From Thiobaca trueperi (GTDB lineage Bacteria > Pseudomonadota > Gammaproteobacteria > Chromatiales > Chromatiaceae), in assembly GCF_004342175.1 (NCBI RefSeq), contig NZ_SMAO01000007.1:124001-188000 (forward strand): a DNA stretch of 64,000 nucleotides, written 5' to 3'. A program made the translations under genes and the position numbers. The notes under the pieces were generated by a model that worked only from the letters and a program-made list of their open reading frames with translations, did not search any database and had not been told where the DNA came from. Every line of letters starts with the position of its first letter. Position 1 is the first letter of the stretch. Below, in pieces: positions 47,114 through 56,614 of this stretch.

Positions 47114-47641
47114 ATGGCTGACAATACGGTTCCATTTGCAGAGATCCTGTCCGATCTCCGGCGACTCTCCGAAACGGGCGCCACCGGCGCCATGTTCATC
47201 GCCACCAGCGATAACCGGAGCGCCCAGCTTGCACTGGACAAGGGCAGGATCGTCTATCTCTACCATGCAGGCCGGGTGGGTCTGCGTGCGCTGGAGGAGA
47301 TGGCCCTCATCCAGGGCGGGCGTTACCGTTTTCAGCCCGGCAACAGCTCCCTGCCGCGCCTTGATCTCCCCGACACGGCGAGCATTCTCGCCGCGCTGGC
47401 GGGAGGACCGATGCTCGGGGCGTCCGCCGGTTCCAGGGCGGATCCGCTGACGCCGACCCAGAAGTCTGTGCTGGAGAGCTGCCTCGCCGAATTCGTCGGG
47501 CCGATTGCAGGGATCCTCTGCGACGACCATCTGCCGTCCGCCGTCGATCTGGATTCGGCCATCAAGGCGCTGGAGCGGGAGCTGCCATCAGAGGTGCAGG
47601 TTCAGCAGTTCCAAAACATGGTCCGCTCAAAGCTGCGCTGA
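47114..47641 (+). CDS. DUF4388-like protein of the chemosensory operon
   Basis: 175 residues, two bases after the Cache-HAMP gene. The N-terminal ~85 residues resemble the PATAN/DUF4388 domain (EILSDLRRLSETGATGAMFIATSDNRSAQLALDKGRIVYLYHAGRVGLRALEEMA). The C-terminal half (LTPTQKSVLESCLAEFVGPIAGILC) is a helical domain I have seen annotated near type IV pilus regulators. No catalytic motif, cytosolic. Probably a signalling adaptor linking the Cache-HAMP sensor to the CheA system. Confidence 0.72.
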   Translation: MADNTVPFAEILSDLRRLSETGATGAMFIATSDNRSAQLALDKGRIVYLYHAGRVGLRALEEMALIQGGRYRFQPGNSSLPRLDLPDTASILAALAGGPMLGASAGSRADPLTPTQKSVLESCLAEFVGPIAGILCDDHLPSAVDLDSAIKALERELPSEVQVQQFQNMVRSKLR

Positions 47642-47805
47642 GGACGACCGTCTTGCGGAGAACTGCGCTTTCATGACGTTCTTGTGACGGGTTACCATTC
47701 ACGGCAAGCATGCGATGTAACCTGACGATTGAGACAGGGTTACGATGACAGGACTCATGCTTCTCGACACCGTGGTCACGGGTCGCCATTGATGATCCTG
47801 ACCGC

Positions 47806-48663
47806 ATGGCAGCCAGACAGGTCACTTTGAACACGGTCCAGCCAATGCAGAAGAAAAACACATTCGCCATCTCATTGCTTGGATTGACTGAGTCCGAACG
47901 ACGGGTGGTCAAGAGCCTCTGCCTGCTTTCGAGCCATCGGCAGCGGTCCTACGAGGTCATTGGGCAAACGGCGCAGGATCGCGCCGATATCCTCATCGCC
48001 GATGGGCAGGACCGGGAAGCCATGAGCGCGTTGGCGGCGATACGCAGTACGCGGACGGTTCCGGCAGTCATCGTCGATGCAACGCTCGAAGCGGCGGATT
48101 GCGATTCCCAGGTCCGTCGCCCGATTGCCGCCTCGCGTCTGCTGGGCGTCCTCGACCTGCTGGTGACGCAGAAGCTTAATTTCTTTCCCGAGCTCGTCAT
48201 AGGAGGGGGTGGCGCGAGCACCTATGCTGCGGGGAGCGGGCAACTTGTCGATAACGCCGAGCCCCGTCCGAAGCGTCATACCGCCCTTGTCGTCGATGAC
48301 AGCGTCACCATCCGCAAACAGATCGAGCTGGCCTTGCGACTGCACGACATCGAAGCGGTGTGTGCGGAGACCGGGGAGGAGGCGCTGGCTCTGCTGGAGC
48401 GTCAGCAGTTCGATATCATCTTTCTGGACGTGGTGCTGCCGGGGCAGATCGATGGTTACGAGATCTGTCGATCAATCAAGAAAAACGCGCGTCACAAGTC
48501 CACGCCCGTGATCATGCTGACCGGGAAATCCTCCCCCTTTGATCGCGTGCGCGGCTCGCTGGCCGGATGCAACACCTATCTCGCCAAGCCGGTCGAAAAT
48601 CATACGTTCAACACGGTACTCAAGAAATATCTCAAGACGCTGCATGTGACGCTCCCTGTTTAG
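47806..48663 (+). CDS. Response regulator with N-terminal receiver-like domain
   Basis: 285 residues. The N-terminal ~130 form a degenerate, receiver-like or PilG-partner domain (ADILIADGQDREAMSALAAIRSTRTVPAVIVDA). A linker leads to a complete receiver at about 162-280, with Asp208 in IIFLDVVLPGQIDGYE and Lys in YLAKPV. There is no DNA-binding output. The start is uncertain, with ATG 47806 or 47845. It is preceded by a 164-base spacer with no strong promoter. It probably takes phosphate from the ChpA-like kinase. Confidence 0.8.
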   Translation: MAARQVTLNTVQPMQKKNTFAISLLGLTESERRVVKSLCLLSSHRQRSYEVIGQTAQDRADILIADGQDREAMSALAAIRSTRTVPAVIVDATLEAADCDSQVRRPIAASRLLGVLDLLVTQKLNFFPELVIGGGGASTYAAGSGQLVDNAEPRPKRHTALVVDDSVTIRKQIELALRLHDIEAVCAETGEEALALLERQQFDIIFLDVVLPGQIDGYEICRSIKKNARHKSTPVIMLTGKSSPFDRVRGSLAGCNTYLAKPVENHTFNTVLKKYLKTLHVTLPV

Positions 48664-48771
48664 GGAAACGCTGATTGATTTCGATACCCTATGGAAACGC
48701 TTAATCGGGCCGGTCTCATCGGCATCGAAGACGCGCCTGACTGTTCATTTGCTCACGAGGATTATTCGATT

Positions 48772-49134
48772 ATGGTTACCAAGGCACTGGTGGTCGACGA
48801 TTCCGCGACTGATCTGCTCAATATCAAGACCATTCTCAGCGATGCGGGATGCATTGTGGTCACGGCCTCCGATGGCGCGGAGGCCATCGCCAAGGCGAAG
48901 GCCGAGCATCCCGCCATCATCTTTCTGGATGTCATCATGCCGGGAATGGATGGCTACGAGGCCTGCCGGCTCCTGTCCGGCGACCCGGCGACCAGAGAGA
49001 TCCCGATCGTCTTCGTCACCAGCAAGGGGCAGAAGGCGGACAAGGTCTGGGGGCAGGTGCAGGGCGCCAAGGGGCACCTCGTGAAACCCTTCACGGCGGA
49101 GCAGGTCATCGATCAGCTCAAGGCATTGACCTGA
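48772..49134 (+). CDS. pilH: PilH/CheY-like single-domain response regulator
   Basis: 120-residue stand-alone receiver starting MVTKALVVDDSATDLLN. Phosphoacceptor Asp53 is in IIFLDVIMPGMDGYEA, with Thr/Ser in VFVTSKG and Lys in HLVKPF. The sequence is closest in feel to PilH of the type IV pilus chemosensory system (SKGQKADKVWGQVQGAKGHLVKPF is a PilH hallmark). ATG at 48772, with GAGG upstream. It lies between the fused regulator and the CheW-like gene. Confidence 0.88.
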   Translation: MVTKALVVDDSATDLLNIKTILSDAGCIVVTASDGAEAIAKAKAEHPAIIFLDVIMPGMDGYEACRLLSGDPATREIPIVFVTSKGQKADKVWGQVQGAKGHLVKPFTAEQVIDQLKALT

Positions 49135-49143
49135 GGTCGTCAC

Positions 49144-49716
49144 ATGCTGACCAAGGAGCTTTCAGCGGCCCCCTCCGGATCCGCCTGGGAGGATCCGCCC
49201 TGGCTGACGCCATCTCAGGCGCTGACCCGCTTCAGGCTCTCCGGGGACCTGGCTCCGGGCCAGTCCCGATCACGAGCGGAGCGGATCCGATACGGCTTTC
49301 GTGTCGGCTCGCTGAATTTCCTGGTTGAGCCGCAAACCGTCAGCGAGGTCATCGCGATGGTCCCGATTGCGACGATTCCCAATGCCTCACCATGGCTGCT
49401 GGGCATGATCAATCTGCGCGGGAACCTGGTGCCGGTTTTCGATCTGGCGATGCTGTGCGCGCTGGACGCCCCCGGCGATGATCCGGGCCGCTGGATCCTC
49501 GTTCTCGACCGGGCGGACCATGCCGTGGGACTGCTGATCGACGGCCAGCCGCAGGCGGTCAGGGACATGACCCCGCTGGAGACACTGCCCAGCCTGCCGA
49601 CGGCGCTTCGTGGCTCCGTGTCCGGAGGGTTCATGGCTGATCAGGAGGTCTGGCTGGATTTCGATCATCGCACCTTCTTCCGATCCATCAGCCAGGTCGC
49701 CGCGAGCGGCGACTGA
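49144..49716 (+). CDS. pilI: CheW/PilI-like coupling protein
   Basis: 190 residues. A ~45-residue N-terminal extension precedes a CheW fold with LNFLVEPQTVSEVIAM, IPNASPWLLGMINLRGNLVPVFDL (the CheW signature), VLDRADHAVGLLIDG and a C-terminal DFDHRTFF. It couples the PilJ-like receptor to the ChpA-like kinase. Nine bases after pilH. Confidence 0.9.
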   Translation: MLTKELSAAPSGSAWEDPPWLTPSQALTRFRLSGDLAPGQSRSRAERIRYGFRVGSLNFLVEPQTVSEVIAMVPIATIPNASPWLLGMINLRGNLVPVFDLAMLCALDAPGDDPGRWILVLDRADHAVGLLIDGQPQAVRDMTPLETLPSLPTALRGSVSGGFMADQEVWLDFDHRTFFRSISQVAASGD

Positions 49717-49811
49717 TTGTCTTTACGTCGCGATCAATGGCATGACGGGATCCGTCAGGCCTTTTCATGAATCGATCCGTTTGGATCCTGATTCGAACTC
49801 AAGGAGAAACA

Positions 49812-52052
49812 ATGAGCTCCACCAGCCCGAGCGCGTCCGGTTTTCGCTTCTCAGACCTCAAGCTGGCCAATCAGATCACCCTGATCGCCGGCCTGCTTTC
49901 CCTGACCTTTCTGTTGAGCCTTGTCCTCTTTTCGGGGCGCTTCACCAATCAAGCCATGACCAGCGCGAGCGAGATCGCGTTCAAGGAGCAGGTGGATGGT
50001 TTACGGCGTGCCGCTGACCTCGTTTACCGGATCTCTGAAAATCAGGCATCCGGCATCGCTGCACAATTCGAGGCGGAAATTGGTCGCAACCTGCGCGTCG
50101 ATGCGTCCCGAACGATCCCCGTTCAAGGCACGCCCGCCCCGGCCGTCGAGCTGGGCGAGAGGATCCTCAACGAGGAACCGTCCGCACTTGATGACTTCAC
50201 CGCCCGCACCGGTGCGGTCGCGACCGTCTTCGCGCGTGTCGGCGATGATTTCGTGCGTGTCTCCACCTCGTTGAAGAACGAGAATGGCGAGCGGGTTTTG
50301 GGCACGCTCCTCGACAAGACGCATCCGGGTTATCGCGCCCTGCTCGATGGTAAACCCTTCGTTGGCCGCGCCCGCCTGTTCGGCACCGAGTACATGACGA
50401 AATACGTGCCGATTCTCGGCAAGGACGGACGGGTGTCCGCCGCCTTCTTCACCGGCATGGACCTGAGCGCGACCCTTGCCAATCTCTATGAGATGTTCAA
50501 GAACACCACGTTCGGCGAACAGGGTTATGCCTACGTGGTCGATGCCTCGAACAACGAAGACTTCGGCCTGATGCTGGTGCATCCATCGCTGACGGGCGAG
50601 CGGTTGCACGAACTCGTCGATGGCAGCGGCCAGACCGGAACCCTGCGTCCCCTGCTGGAGCGCGAATCCGGTCTGTTCAGCTACGTGTGGTTCGACGCCG
50701 ATAAAAAGGCGGACGACAAATTCGTCGCCTTTGACCGTTCAAAACCTTGGAACTGGGTTATCGCCGGCGGTACCCAGCTCTCCGAGATCACCGGCCCCGG
50801 TGCACGGATGGAACGCCTGCTTGGCGTGCTCGGCATGGTCGGTTCGCTGTTCCTGGCATTGCTGCTCTGGATCGCCATTTCGCGTCGCATGAAGCCGCTT
50901 GCCCATCTGCGTCAGGTCATGCTACGGCTCGCCGAGGGCGACGACGAGGCGCGCTCGAAGCTGAGCAGCCGGGACGAAGTCGGTGAACTGGGCGCTGCCT
51001 TCGACCGCATGATGGACGAGCGCGTGGCCATCCAGAACGCGATCAAGCGTGAGAACGAGCAGTTGAACGAGTCGGTGCTGAGTCTGCTGCAAGGCGTGGC
51101 GCAGTTGTCGCGCAAGGATCTGACGGTCAAGGTTCCGGTGACCGAGGACGTGACCGGCGCGGTGGCCGACGCCTTGAACCTGCTGACCAGCGAGACCGGC
51201 AAGGTGTTGCTGGAGGTGTCCGACATCTCGGCGGACGTGACCGCCGCCTCGCTCAAGGTGAAGGAGCAGGCGGAAACCGTCATGGCGGCGGCCCAGGCCG
51301 AGCGTCACGAGGTGGAGCAGACCGCCGACGCGCTCGCGGCCGCGTCCGTTTCCATGAATCAGATCGCCGACCTGGCGCGTGTCTGCAACGAAGCGGCAGA
51401 CAATGCCATCGCGACGACCCAGCGCGCGCTGCTGACGGTGACGGACACCGTGGGTGGCATCAACAGCACCCGCGACATCATTCGCGAGACGGAGAAACGC
51501 ATCAAGCGTCTGGGTGATCGCTCCCAGGAAATCAGCGGCGTGGTCAACCTGATCAACACCATCGCCGAGCGCACGCACATCCTGGCGCTGAACGCCTCCA
51601 TGCATGCGGCCTCTGCCGGTGAGGCCGGTCGCGGCTTTGCGGTGGTCGCCGACGAGGTGCAGCGTCTGGCTGAAAGCGCCCGTCAGGCAACCGCTCAGAT
51701 CACGACCCTGGTCAACAGTATCCAGGTCGAAACCGCCGACACCGTGAACACGATGAACGCCGCGATCACCCGTGTCGTCGAGGGCAGCAAGCTCGCCGAG
51801 CAGGCCGGCGAGCAGATGCAGAATACCCAGACCTCGACCGCTCAGCTCGTCGGTCTGGTGCAGCGGATCGCCGCGACCTCGCAGGACCAGGCCACGGTCA
51901 GCAACGCCCTGGTGGAGCGTGCCGGCAGTATCCGCAAGAGTTCGGAGCAGACCAGTCAGCGTCTGGAGGAACAGAGCGTCTACACCACGAATCTGGTGGA
52001 GTACGCCAAGAACCTGCTTTCCACGGTGCGCGTCTTCAAGCTGCCGGCTTGA
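49812..52052 (+). CDS. pilJ: PilJ-like methyl-accepting chemotaxis protein
   Basis: 746 residues from ATG 49812 (AAGGAGA upstream). TM1 is at about 21-43. A large Cache-type periplasmic domain runs from about 45 to 330 (LFGTEYMTKYVPILGKDGRV, GYAYVVDASNNEDFGLMLVHPS, WNWVIAGGTQLSEI). TM2 is at about 340-360. HAMP and a second HAMP-like segment follow (SLLQGVAQLSRKDLTVKVPVTEDVTGAVADALN), the latter reminiscent of PilJ. The signalling tip is atypical, [38 protein letters not shown], as in PilJ rather than Tsr. No CheR or CheB gene is nearby. Confidence 0.88.
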   Translation: MSSTSPSASGFRFSDLKLANQITLIAGLLSLTFLLSLVLFSGRFTNQAMTSASEIAFKEQVDGLRRAADLVYRISENQASGIAAQFEAEIGRNLRVDASRTIPVQGTPAPAVELGERILNEEPSALDDFTARTGAVATVFARVGDDFVRVSTSLKNENGERVLGTLLDKTHPGYRALLDGKPFVGRARLFGTEYMTKYVPILGKDGRVSAAFFTGMDLSATLANLYEMFKNTTFGEQGYAYVVDASNNEDFGLMLVHPSLTGERLHELVDGSGQTGTLRPLLERESGLFSYVWFDADKKADDKFVAFDRSKPWNWVIAGGTQLSEITGPGARMERLLGVLGMVGSLFLALLLWIAISRRMKPLAHLRQVMLRLAEGDDEARSKLSSRDEVGELGAAFDRMMDERVAIQNAIKRENEQLNESVLSLLQGVAQLSRKDLTVKVPVTEDVTGAVADALNLLTSETGKVLLEVSDISADVTAASLKVKEQAETVMAAAQAERHEVEQTADALAAASVSMNQIADLARVCNEAADNAIATTQRALLTVTDTVGGINSTRDIIRETEKRIKRLGDRSQEISGVVNLINTIAERTHILALNASMHAASAGEAGRGFAVVADEVQRLAESARQATAQITTLVNSIQVETADTVNTMNAAITRVVEGSKLAEQAGEQMQNTQTSTAQLVGLVQRIAATSQDQATVSNALVERAGSIRKSSEQTSQRLEEQSVYTTNLVEYAKNLLSTVRVFKLPA

Positions 52053-52128
52053 GTCCCGACAGCAGGCCCCGGTCAGGTAGCCGGGGCCTGCGCGTCAGTC
52101 GTTCTCCAACACTGCGACGGGAGTTGCC

Positions 52129-55100
52129 ATGGGAATTCATCAGGTAAGCGCCGACGGCCTGCCTCCGGACGCAGTTGGCGGGGGGTTGTTCGACTGTATT
52201 GACGCATTGGGCGGTGCGTTCGTCGCCGACGGTGAGGAATCCGAGTCCTTGATCTGGTGTCCGCAACAGGTTGCCGGGATTCTCGGCGCGCTCGCGGAGG
52301 CCGCCGACGAGGCCGGACTGCCAGGGCTGATCGATGTGAGTGTGCTCCTGGCCGACCGGATCTCCATGATTGACGGGGAGCCATCAAACCAGACGCGGTT
52401 GGGTGAGTTGCTGGTTCGTTTTCCGCTCCTGGTCATGGATTATGTCCTGGCGCCGGGGGATCCTGACGCCGTTGAGGCGATCCTCGATTTTCTACAGGAG
52501 GAGGGTTGGCCGGTTGGCGCCGCCGCTGAGGAGATCGAGTTGCTGCGTCTGCTGCTTCTATCGTCCCCCGCGCTGGACGATGACTCCGCAGAGGCCGCGC
52601 TTCCGCTCGTCTGCGCCGCGCCCGAGCCTGAGCCCGATCTGAATCCCGCCGAGACCGCAACGGGGGGCGGGGTTCAGCTTGACTTCTCCTGCGATGCGAA
52701 TTTAGTTCAGTCCATTCCGACCGAGATGCTGGCGCTGGCCGTCGAGGCGTTCGAGGCCAGTTATGCGGGGCTGGACGAGGCGCTGGCGCTGGCGGCGGCG
52801 GAAGACCGCGAGCAGCGCGATCAGGGCTGGGAGCAGCTTTGCGATGAGCTGGAGCGGCTGGCCGCCGGTGCTGAGGCCATGGGATTCGGGGCGCTCGCCC
52901 GGCTGCTGCTCGGCGCACGGACATTGCTTGACGCGCGACGCCCGAACCTGGACGTCCTGGCCGTCATGGCCGATTTGCCCGACCGTCTGCGCGACTATCT
53001 GAGCGATCCGCTGGAGCCGTCACGGGCGGACGCCCTGGTTGCCATTCTCCGCGAGCTGGATGTCGCGGGCGTTGCCTGCGAGGGGCTGAGTCAGCTCGCC
53101 CGCTCGCTGTCATCCGTTGAGTTCATCCGCCAGGATGCGGTGGAGCAGGAGCGACGTCCGGTCGTCGCGGAACGCGATGCGGTTTCCCTGGATGTGCCGG
53201 ACGACATCAACCAAGAGCTGCTTGATGGTCTGCTCATCGAACTCCCGATTCAGACCTCCGCCTTCACCGAGGCCATCCAGCATATCGCCTCAGGACAGGG
53301 GCGGGTGGTCGATCTCGATATCGCCAAGCGCTCCGCGCATACCCTGAAGGGGGCGGCTAACACGGTCGGCGTGAAGGGCATCGCCAGCCTGACCCATTAT
53401 CTGGAGGACATCCTGATCGTGCTGGCCGAGCACCGGGCACTCCCCAACCTGGGGCTGTCCCAGACGCTGGCTTACGCGGCGGATTGCCTGGAGGCGATGA
53501 GCGAGGCCCTGACCGGCTCCGGTCAGGCGCCCGAGGATGCCATCGACGTTCTTCAGGATGTGCTCAATTGGGCGAACCGAATCGACGCGCAGGGAATCGA
53601 GGTCGCCGCCGCCGCACATGACGCGGCGTCTGCGGATGAGTCGCCGGAATCCGAGGCCGCACCCGCGCGGCCCGAGCGTGACGCCGTGCCGATGCTGCGG
53701 GTTTCGACCAGTCTGGTGGACGAGCAACTGCGTCTGGTCGGCGAGGCGATGACCTCGACCGCCCAGATCCAGAACCGTCTCCAGTTGGCACTGCGCCAGA
53801 TCAAGGCGGTCGATGAACAGAACCAGATGTTGCGGCAACTCGCCCATGATCTGGAGGATCTCGTCGATCTTCGCGGCGTCGCACTGCCCCGACCGGCGAT
53901 GACTGACACGGGCTTCGACACGCTCGAATTCGATCAATATGACGAACTGCACACGGTCGCCAGGCGGCTGGTCGAGATCACGACCGACGCGCACGAAATC
54001 ACGCGCGGCACACAGGAGCAGATGGTGCAACTGGCCGATCTGGTCACGCTCCAGGCGCGCACGCAACTCGAAAGCCAGGACGCCGTACTGCGTACCCGCA
54101 TGGTGCCTGTGACGACCGTGGCCGCGCGTCTGCATCGGGCGGTTCGTCAGACCGGACGTCTGCTCGACAAAGAGGTGGAACTGGTCCTGAAGGGCGCGGA
54201 AACCCTGATCGACGGTAATCTGCTCACGCATCTCGTCGATGCGCTCATGCACGTTCTGCGCAACGCGGTCGATCATGGCATCGAGCCGGCAGAGCGCCGC
54301 CTCGCCGCTGGCAAGGATCCGGTCGGTCACATCGAACTGACTTTCCGGCGCGAGGGCGATGTCACCATCGTGACCTGTCGCGATGACGGTCGGGGACTGG
54401 ATCTGGAGCAGATTCGCCAGCAGGCGCACCGTCGGGGGCTGCTCGGGGAGGCCGGTTCGCTGTCCGATGACCAGCTCGCCCGCTTCATCCTGGCGGCCGG
54501 CTTCTCCACCCGTGAGGGCGCAACCCAGGTCTCCGGGCGCGGCATCGGACTGGATGCCGTCAATGCCATGGTGGAGGAACTCAAAGGCTCCATCGCTTTA
54601 CGGACACACCACGGAGCCGGACTGTCAGTCGAGATCCGTCTGCCGACGACCCTCCTCTCGGTTCAGGCTCTGCTCACCCGTTCGGGCGGGACGATGCTGG
54701 CCATCGCCGCCCGTGGCATCGAGGAGATCCATTTCGTCACCGCCGATCAACTGCGGTTGCTGGGAGACCAGTGCATCTATCGGCATGGCGGGCAGATTCT
54801 CGATGTTCTCCCGCTGGCCGATTTGCTCCATCTCGATCATCGCCAGCATGCGCGCGAGCCCGATGGCGCCAGGCGGGGTGAGACGTCGGTCGGACAGCCG
54901 CTGATGATCGTCAGAATGAGTTCGGGTGTCCTGAAGGCCGTTCTGGTCGAGGAGATCACCGAAAGCCGCAGTCTGGTCGTGAAGAAACTCGGCCCTTACG
55001 TGGGCCGCATCGATGGCGTGGTGGGCGCGACCATCCTGGGCGACGGGGGCGTGGCCTCGGTCGTGGATCTGCCCGATCTCCTGCGCGCGGCGGAGGGCGC

Positions 55101-55554
55101 AGGATCCGCGAGTGGCGAGATCCACCTGCCCCGGGCCGTCGCCGGATCCGGTCTGGAGCGACCCAGCGCGTCCGCCGGCATGGTCCGCACGGCGCTGATC
55201 GTCGATGACTCCATCTCCGCGCGGCGCATGACGGCGCAGGTGTTCCGGGATGCCGGATTCGACGTGCGAACCGCGATCGATGGACTGGAGGCGGTCACGC
55301 TGCTCAATCGCCTGGTGCCGGATCTGATCATGACCGATCTGGAGATGCCCCGCATGAACGGGCTGGAACTGGCGGCGCATGTGCGCGCCAGAGACGCGAC
55401 CAGAAGCGTCCCCATCGTCATGATCACCTCGCGCTCGACCGAGAAGCATCGTCAGCAGGCGCGGGCCAATGGGGTCGATCTCTATCTCACCAAGCCGTTC
55501 AGACCGGACGATCTGCTCCGTCAGGTCGGCGTACTGGTCGGGGGGCGAGGATGA
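52129..55554 (+). CDS. chpA: ChpA/PilL-like hybrid chemotaxis histidine kinase
   Basis: 1141 residues. The N-terminal ~370 residues contain degenerate Hpt-like helical bundles. A functional Hpt domain has His404 in AKRSAHTLKGAANTVG. A dimerisation segment comes next, then a CheA HATPase with DALMHVLRNAVDHGIEP, CRDDGRGLDLEQIR and GRGIGLDAVNAMVEELKGS. A CheW-like domain (about 850-990) and a C-terminal receiver with Asp1070 in LIMTDLEMPRMNG follow. The histidine kinase of the operon; with PilH, PilI and PilJ homologues it resembles the Pil-Chp system controlling twitching. It has fewer Hpt domains than Pseudomonas ChpA. Its stop overlaps the next start (ATGA). Confidence 0.9.
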   Translation: MGIHQVSADGLPPDAVGGGLFDCIDALGGAFVADGEESESLIWCPQQVAGILGALAEAADEAGLPGLIDVSVLLADRISMIDGEPSNQTRLGELLVRFPLLVMDYVLAPGDPDAVEAILDFLQEEGWPVGAAAEEIELLRLLLLSSPALDDDSAEAALPLVCAAPEPEPDLNPAETATGGGVQLDFSCDANLVQSIPTEMLALAVEAFEASYAGLDEALALAAAEDREQRDQGWEQLCDELERLAAGAEAMGFGALARLLLGARTLLDARRPNLDVLAVMADLPDRLRDYLSDPLEPSRADALVAILRELDVAGVACEGLSQLARSLSSVEFIRQDAVEQERRPVVAERDAVSLDVPDDINQELLDGLLIELPIQTSAFTEAIQHIASGQGRVVDLDIAKRSAHTLKGAANTVGVKGIASLTHYLEDILIVLAEHRALPNLGLSQTLAYAADCLEAMSEALTGSGQAPEDAIDVLQDVLNWANRIDAQGIEVAAAAHDAASADESPESEAAPARPERDAVPMLRVSTSLVDEQLRLVGEAMTSTAQIQNRLQLALRQIKAVDEQNQMLRQLAHDLEDLVDLRGVALPRPAMTDTGFDTLEFDQYDELHTVARRLVEITTDAHEITRGTQEQMVQLADLVTLQARTQLESQDAVLRTRMVPVTTVAARLHRAVRQTGRLLDKEVELVLKGAETLIDGNLLTHLVDALMHVLRNAVDHGIEPAERRLAAGKDPVGHIELTFRREGDVTIVTCRDDGRGLDLEQIRQQAHRRGLLGEAGSLSDDQLARFILAAGFSTREGATQVSGRGIGLDAVNAMVEELKGSIALRTHHGAGLSVEIRLPTTLLSVQALLTRSGGTMLAIAARGIEEIHFVTADQLRLLGDQCIYRHGGQILDVLPLADLLHLDHRQHAREPDGARRGETSVGQPLMIVRMSSGVLKAVLVEEITESRSLVVKKLGPYVGRIDGVVGATILGDGGVASVVDLPDLLRAAEGAGSASGEIHLPRAVAGSGLERPSASAGMVRTALIVDDSISARRMTAQVFRDAGFDVRTAIDGLEAVTLLNRLVPDLIMTDLEMPRMNGLELAAHVRARDATRSVPIVMITSRSTEKHRQQARANGVDLYLTKPFRPDDLLRQVGVLVGGRG

Positions 55555-56030
55555 GCGAACCGAATCACGCGCGTGCGGTTCTGTCCTTTGCCGGTCTGAA
55601 TCTGCTGCTGGCGTCTGGGGATCTCAGGACGATTGAGTCGGCTTCTAACCTGACCTTCAGTGATCCTCCCGAGCATGGCCTGGGGTGGATCCATGTCCTT
55701 GAGCAGCGCTGTCCGGTGTTCGCCCTGTCGAGCGATCTCACACCCACGCGCCAGCTCCCGGAGGGGCGAGGACTCTGTGCGATCGTCGATCATGGTGATG
55801 GCCTGTCAGGGCTTCTGTGCGAGGGCATTCGGGTGATCAAGGACGAGGTTGGTCCCCTCATGCCGCTGCCGCCAGCGATGCGACGGCCCGATTCCCCGAT
55901 CCAGGCAGTCGCCCCAGATGGTTCAGGAATCCTCTGTGCCGTTGATGTGCGTGGATTGGTGCACCATCTTGAGCTCGCGTCACTGATCCGGCCAGGAAGC
56001 GGTCAGATCGCGACGGGGGCGGATTCATGA
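55551..56030 (+). CDS. CheW-like protein A
   Basis: 159 residues overlapping the chpA stop by four bases. CheW-like fold: VLSFAGLNLLLASGDLRTIE, IHVLEQRCPVFALSSDL, GLCAIVDHGDGLSGLLCEGIRVIK and a C-terminal VDVRGLVHHLEL. It lacks the usual GxxNxRG motif, so it may be a capping or inhibitory coupling protein like ChpC or PilI variants. Coupled to the next CheW-like gene by another overlap. Confidence 0.75.
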   Translation: MSEPNHARAVLSFAGLNLLLASGDLRTIESASNLTFSDPPEHGLGWIHVLEQRCPVFALSSDLTPTRQLPEGRGLCAIVDHGDGLSGLLCEGIRVIKDEVGPLMPLPPAMRRPDSPIQAVAPDGSGILCAVDVRGLVHHLELASLIRPGSGQIATGADS

Positions 56031-56488
56031 GCCGGTGCAGCGGCTGGAAACTCGAATTTGGAGCCGGGGAGCGGGCGGTCATCGGGCCGCGCGAGCTGTT
56101 GCACCTTTTCGATGCGCCACGCATTCACGCGGTTCCGCGCACCCCCGCGCATTGCCGACATCTGCTCTTTTGGGAACAGGGCGTGCTGCCCGTGCTGGAT
56201 CTTGGCGCCTGGTCGCGCGGAGAGAGGTCCGGGGAGACGGCCACTTTAATCGGTCTTGTGGGGTTCGCCGGATCCGCAGGCGGGGCGCCGGACTTCGGCG
56301 CCCTGGTCTTGTCGTCCGTCCCGACGCGGATCGACGTGGATGACGGCTGGGCCTGCGTACTGCCCGAGACGCTGAACCGATGGCGTCGCGTCGCCTGTGC
56401 CTGCTTTGAGCTGGATGGTGAAATCCTGCCGGTGCTCGACCTGAGCCGCTGCTTCGCGCCCGGCCTGCCGCCTTCCACCGAGGACTGA
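56027..56488 (+). CDS. CheW-like protein B
   Basis: 153 residues, overlapping the preceding gene by four bases. Weak CheW-like pattern: WKLEFGAGERAVIGPRELLHLFDAPRIHAVPRTP, LLFWEQGVLPVLDLGAW, ATLIGLVGF and FELDGEILPVLDLSRCF. Two copies of a VLPVLDL-type strand mark the fold. It is the last gene of the operon, and the 87-bp repeat begins 35 bases after its stop. Role unknown, possibly balancing kinase coupling. Confidence 0.72.
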   Translation: MSRCSGWKLEFGAGERAVIGPRELLHLFDAPRIHAVPRTPAHCRHLLFWEQGVLPVLDLGAWSRGERSGETATLIGLVGFAGSAGGAPDFGALVLSSVPTRIDVDDGWACVLPETLNRWRRVACACFELDGEILPVLDLSRCFAPGLPPSTED

Positions 56489-56522
56489 AGCGATTGCCGA
56501 CAGGGATCCTGATGCCGCGCGC

Positions 56523-56608
56523 TAAACCGCGTCCAGTGCGATATGCGTAATCTTCAATTTGTGTTTAGCTCTGGGGAAGTCAACGACATCAGTGGAGACG
56601 CGGTTTAA
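56523..56608 (+). repeat. 86-bp inverted-end repeat, full copy
   Basis: TAAACCGCGTC (56523-56533) faces GACGCGGTTTAA (56597-56608). Interior blocks such as CTTCAATTTGTGTTTAGC and ACATCAGTGGAGACGCGG align with the reverse complement of 3723-3809. It sits between two convergent genes, 35 bases after one stop and 7 bases from the other. Confidence 0.75.
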
Positions 56609-56614
56609 CTTGAA

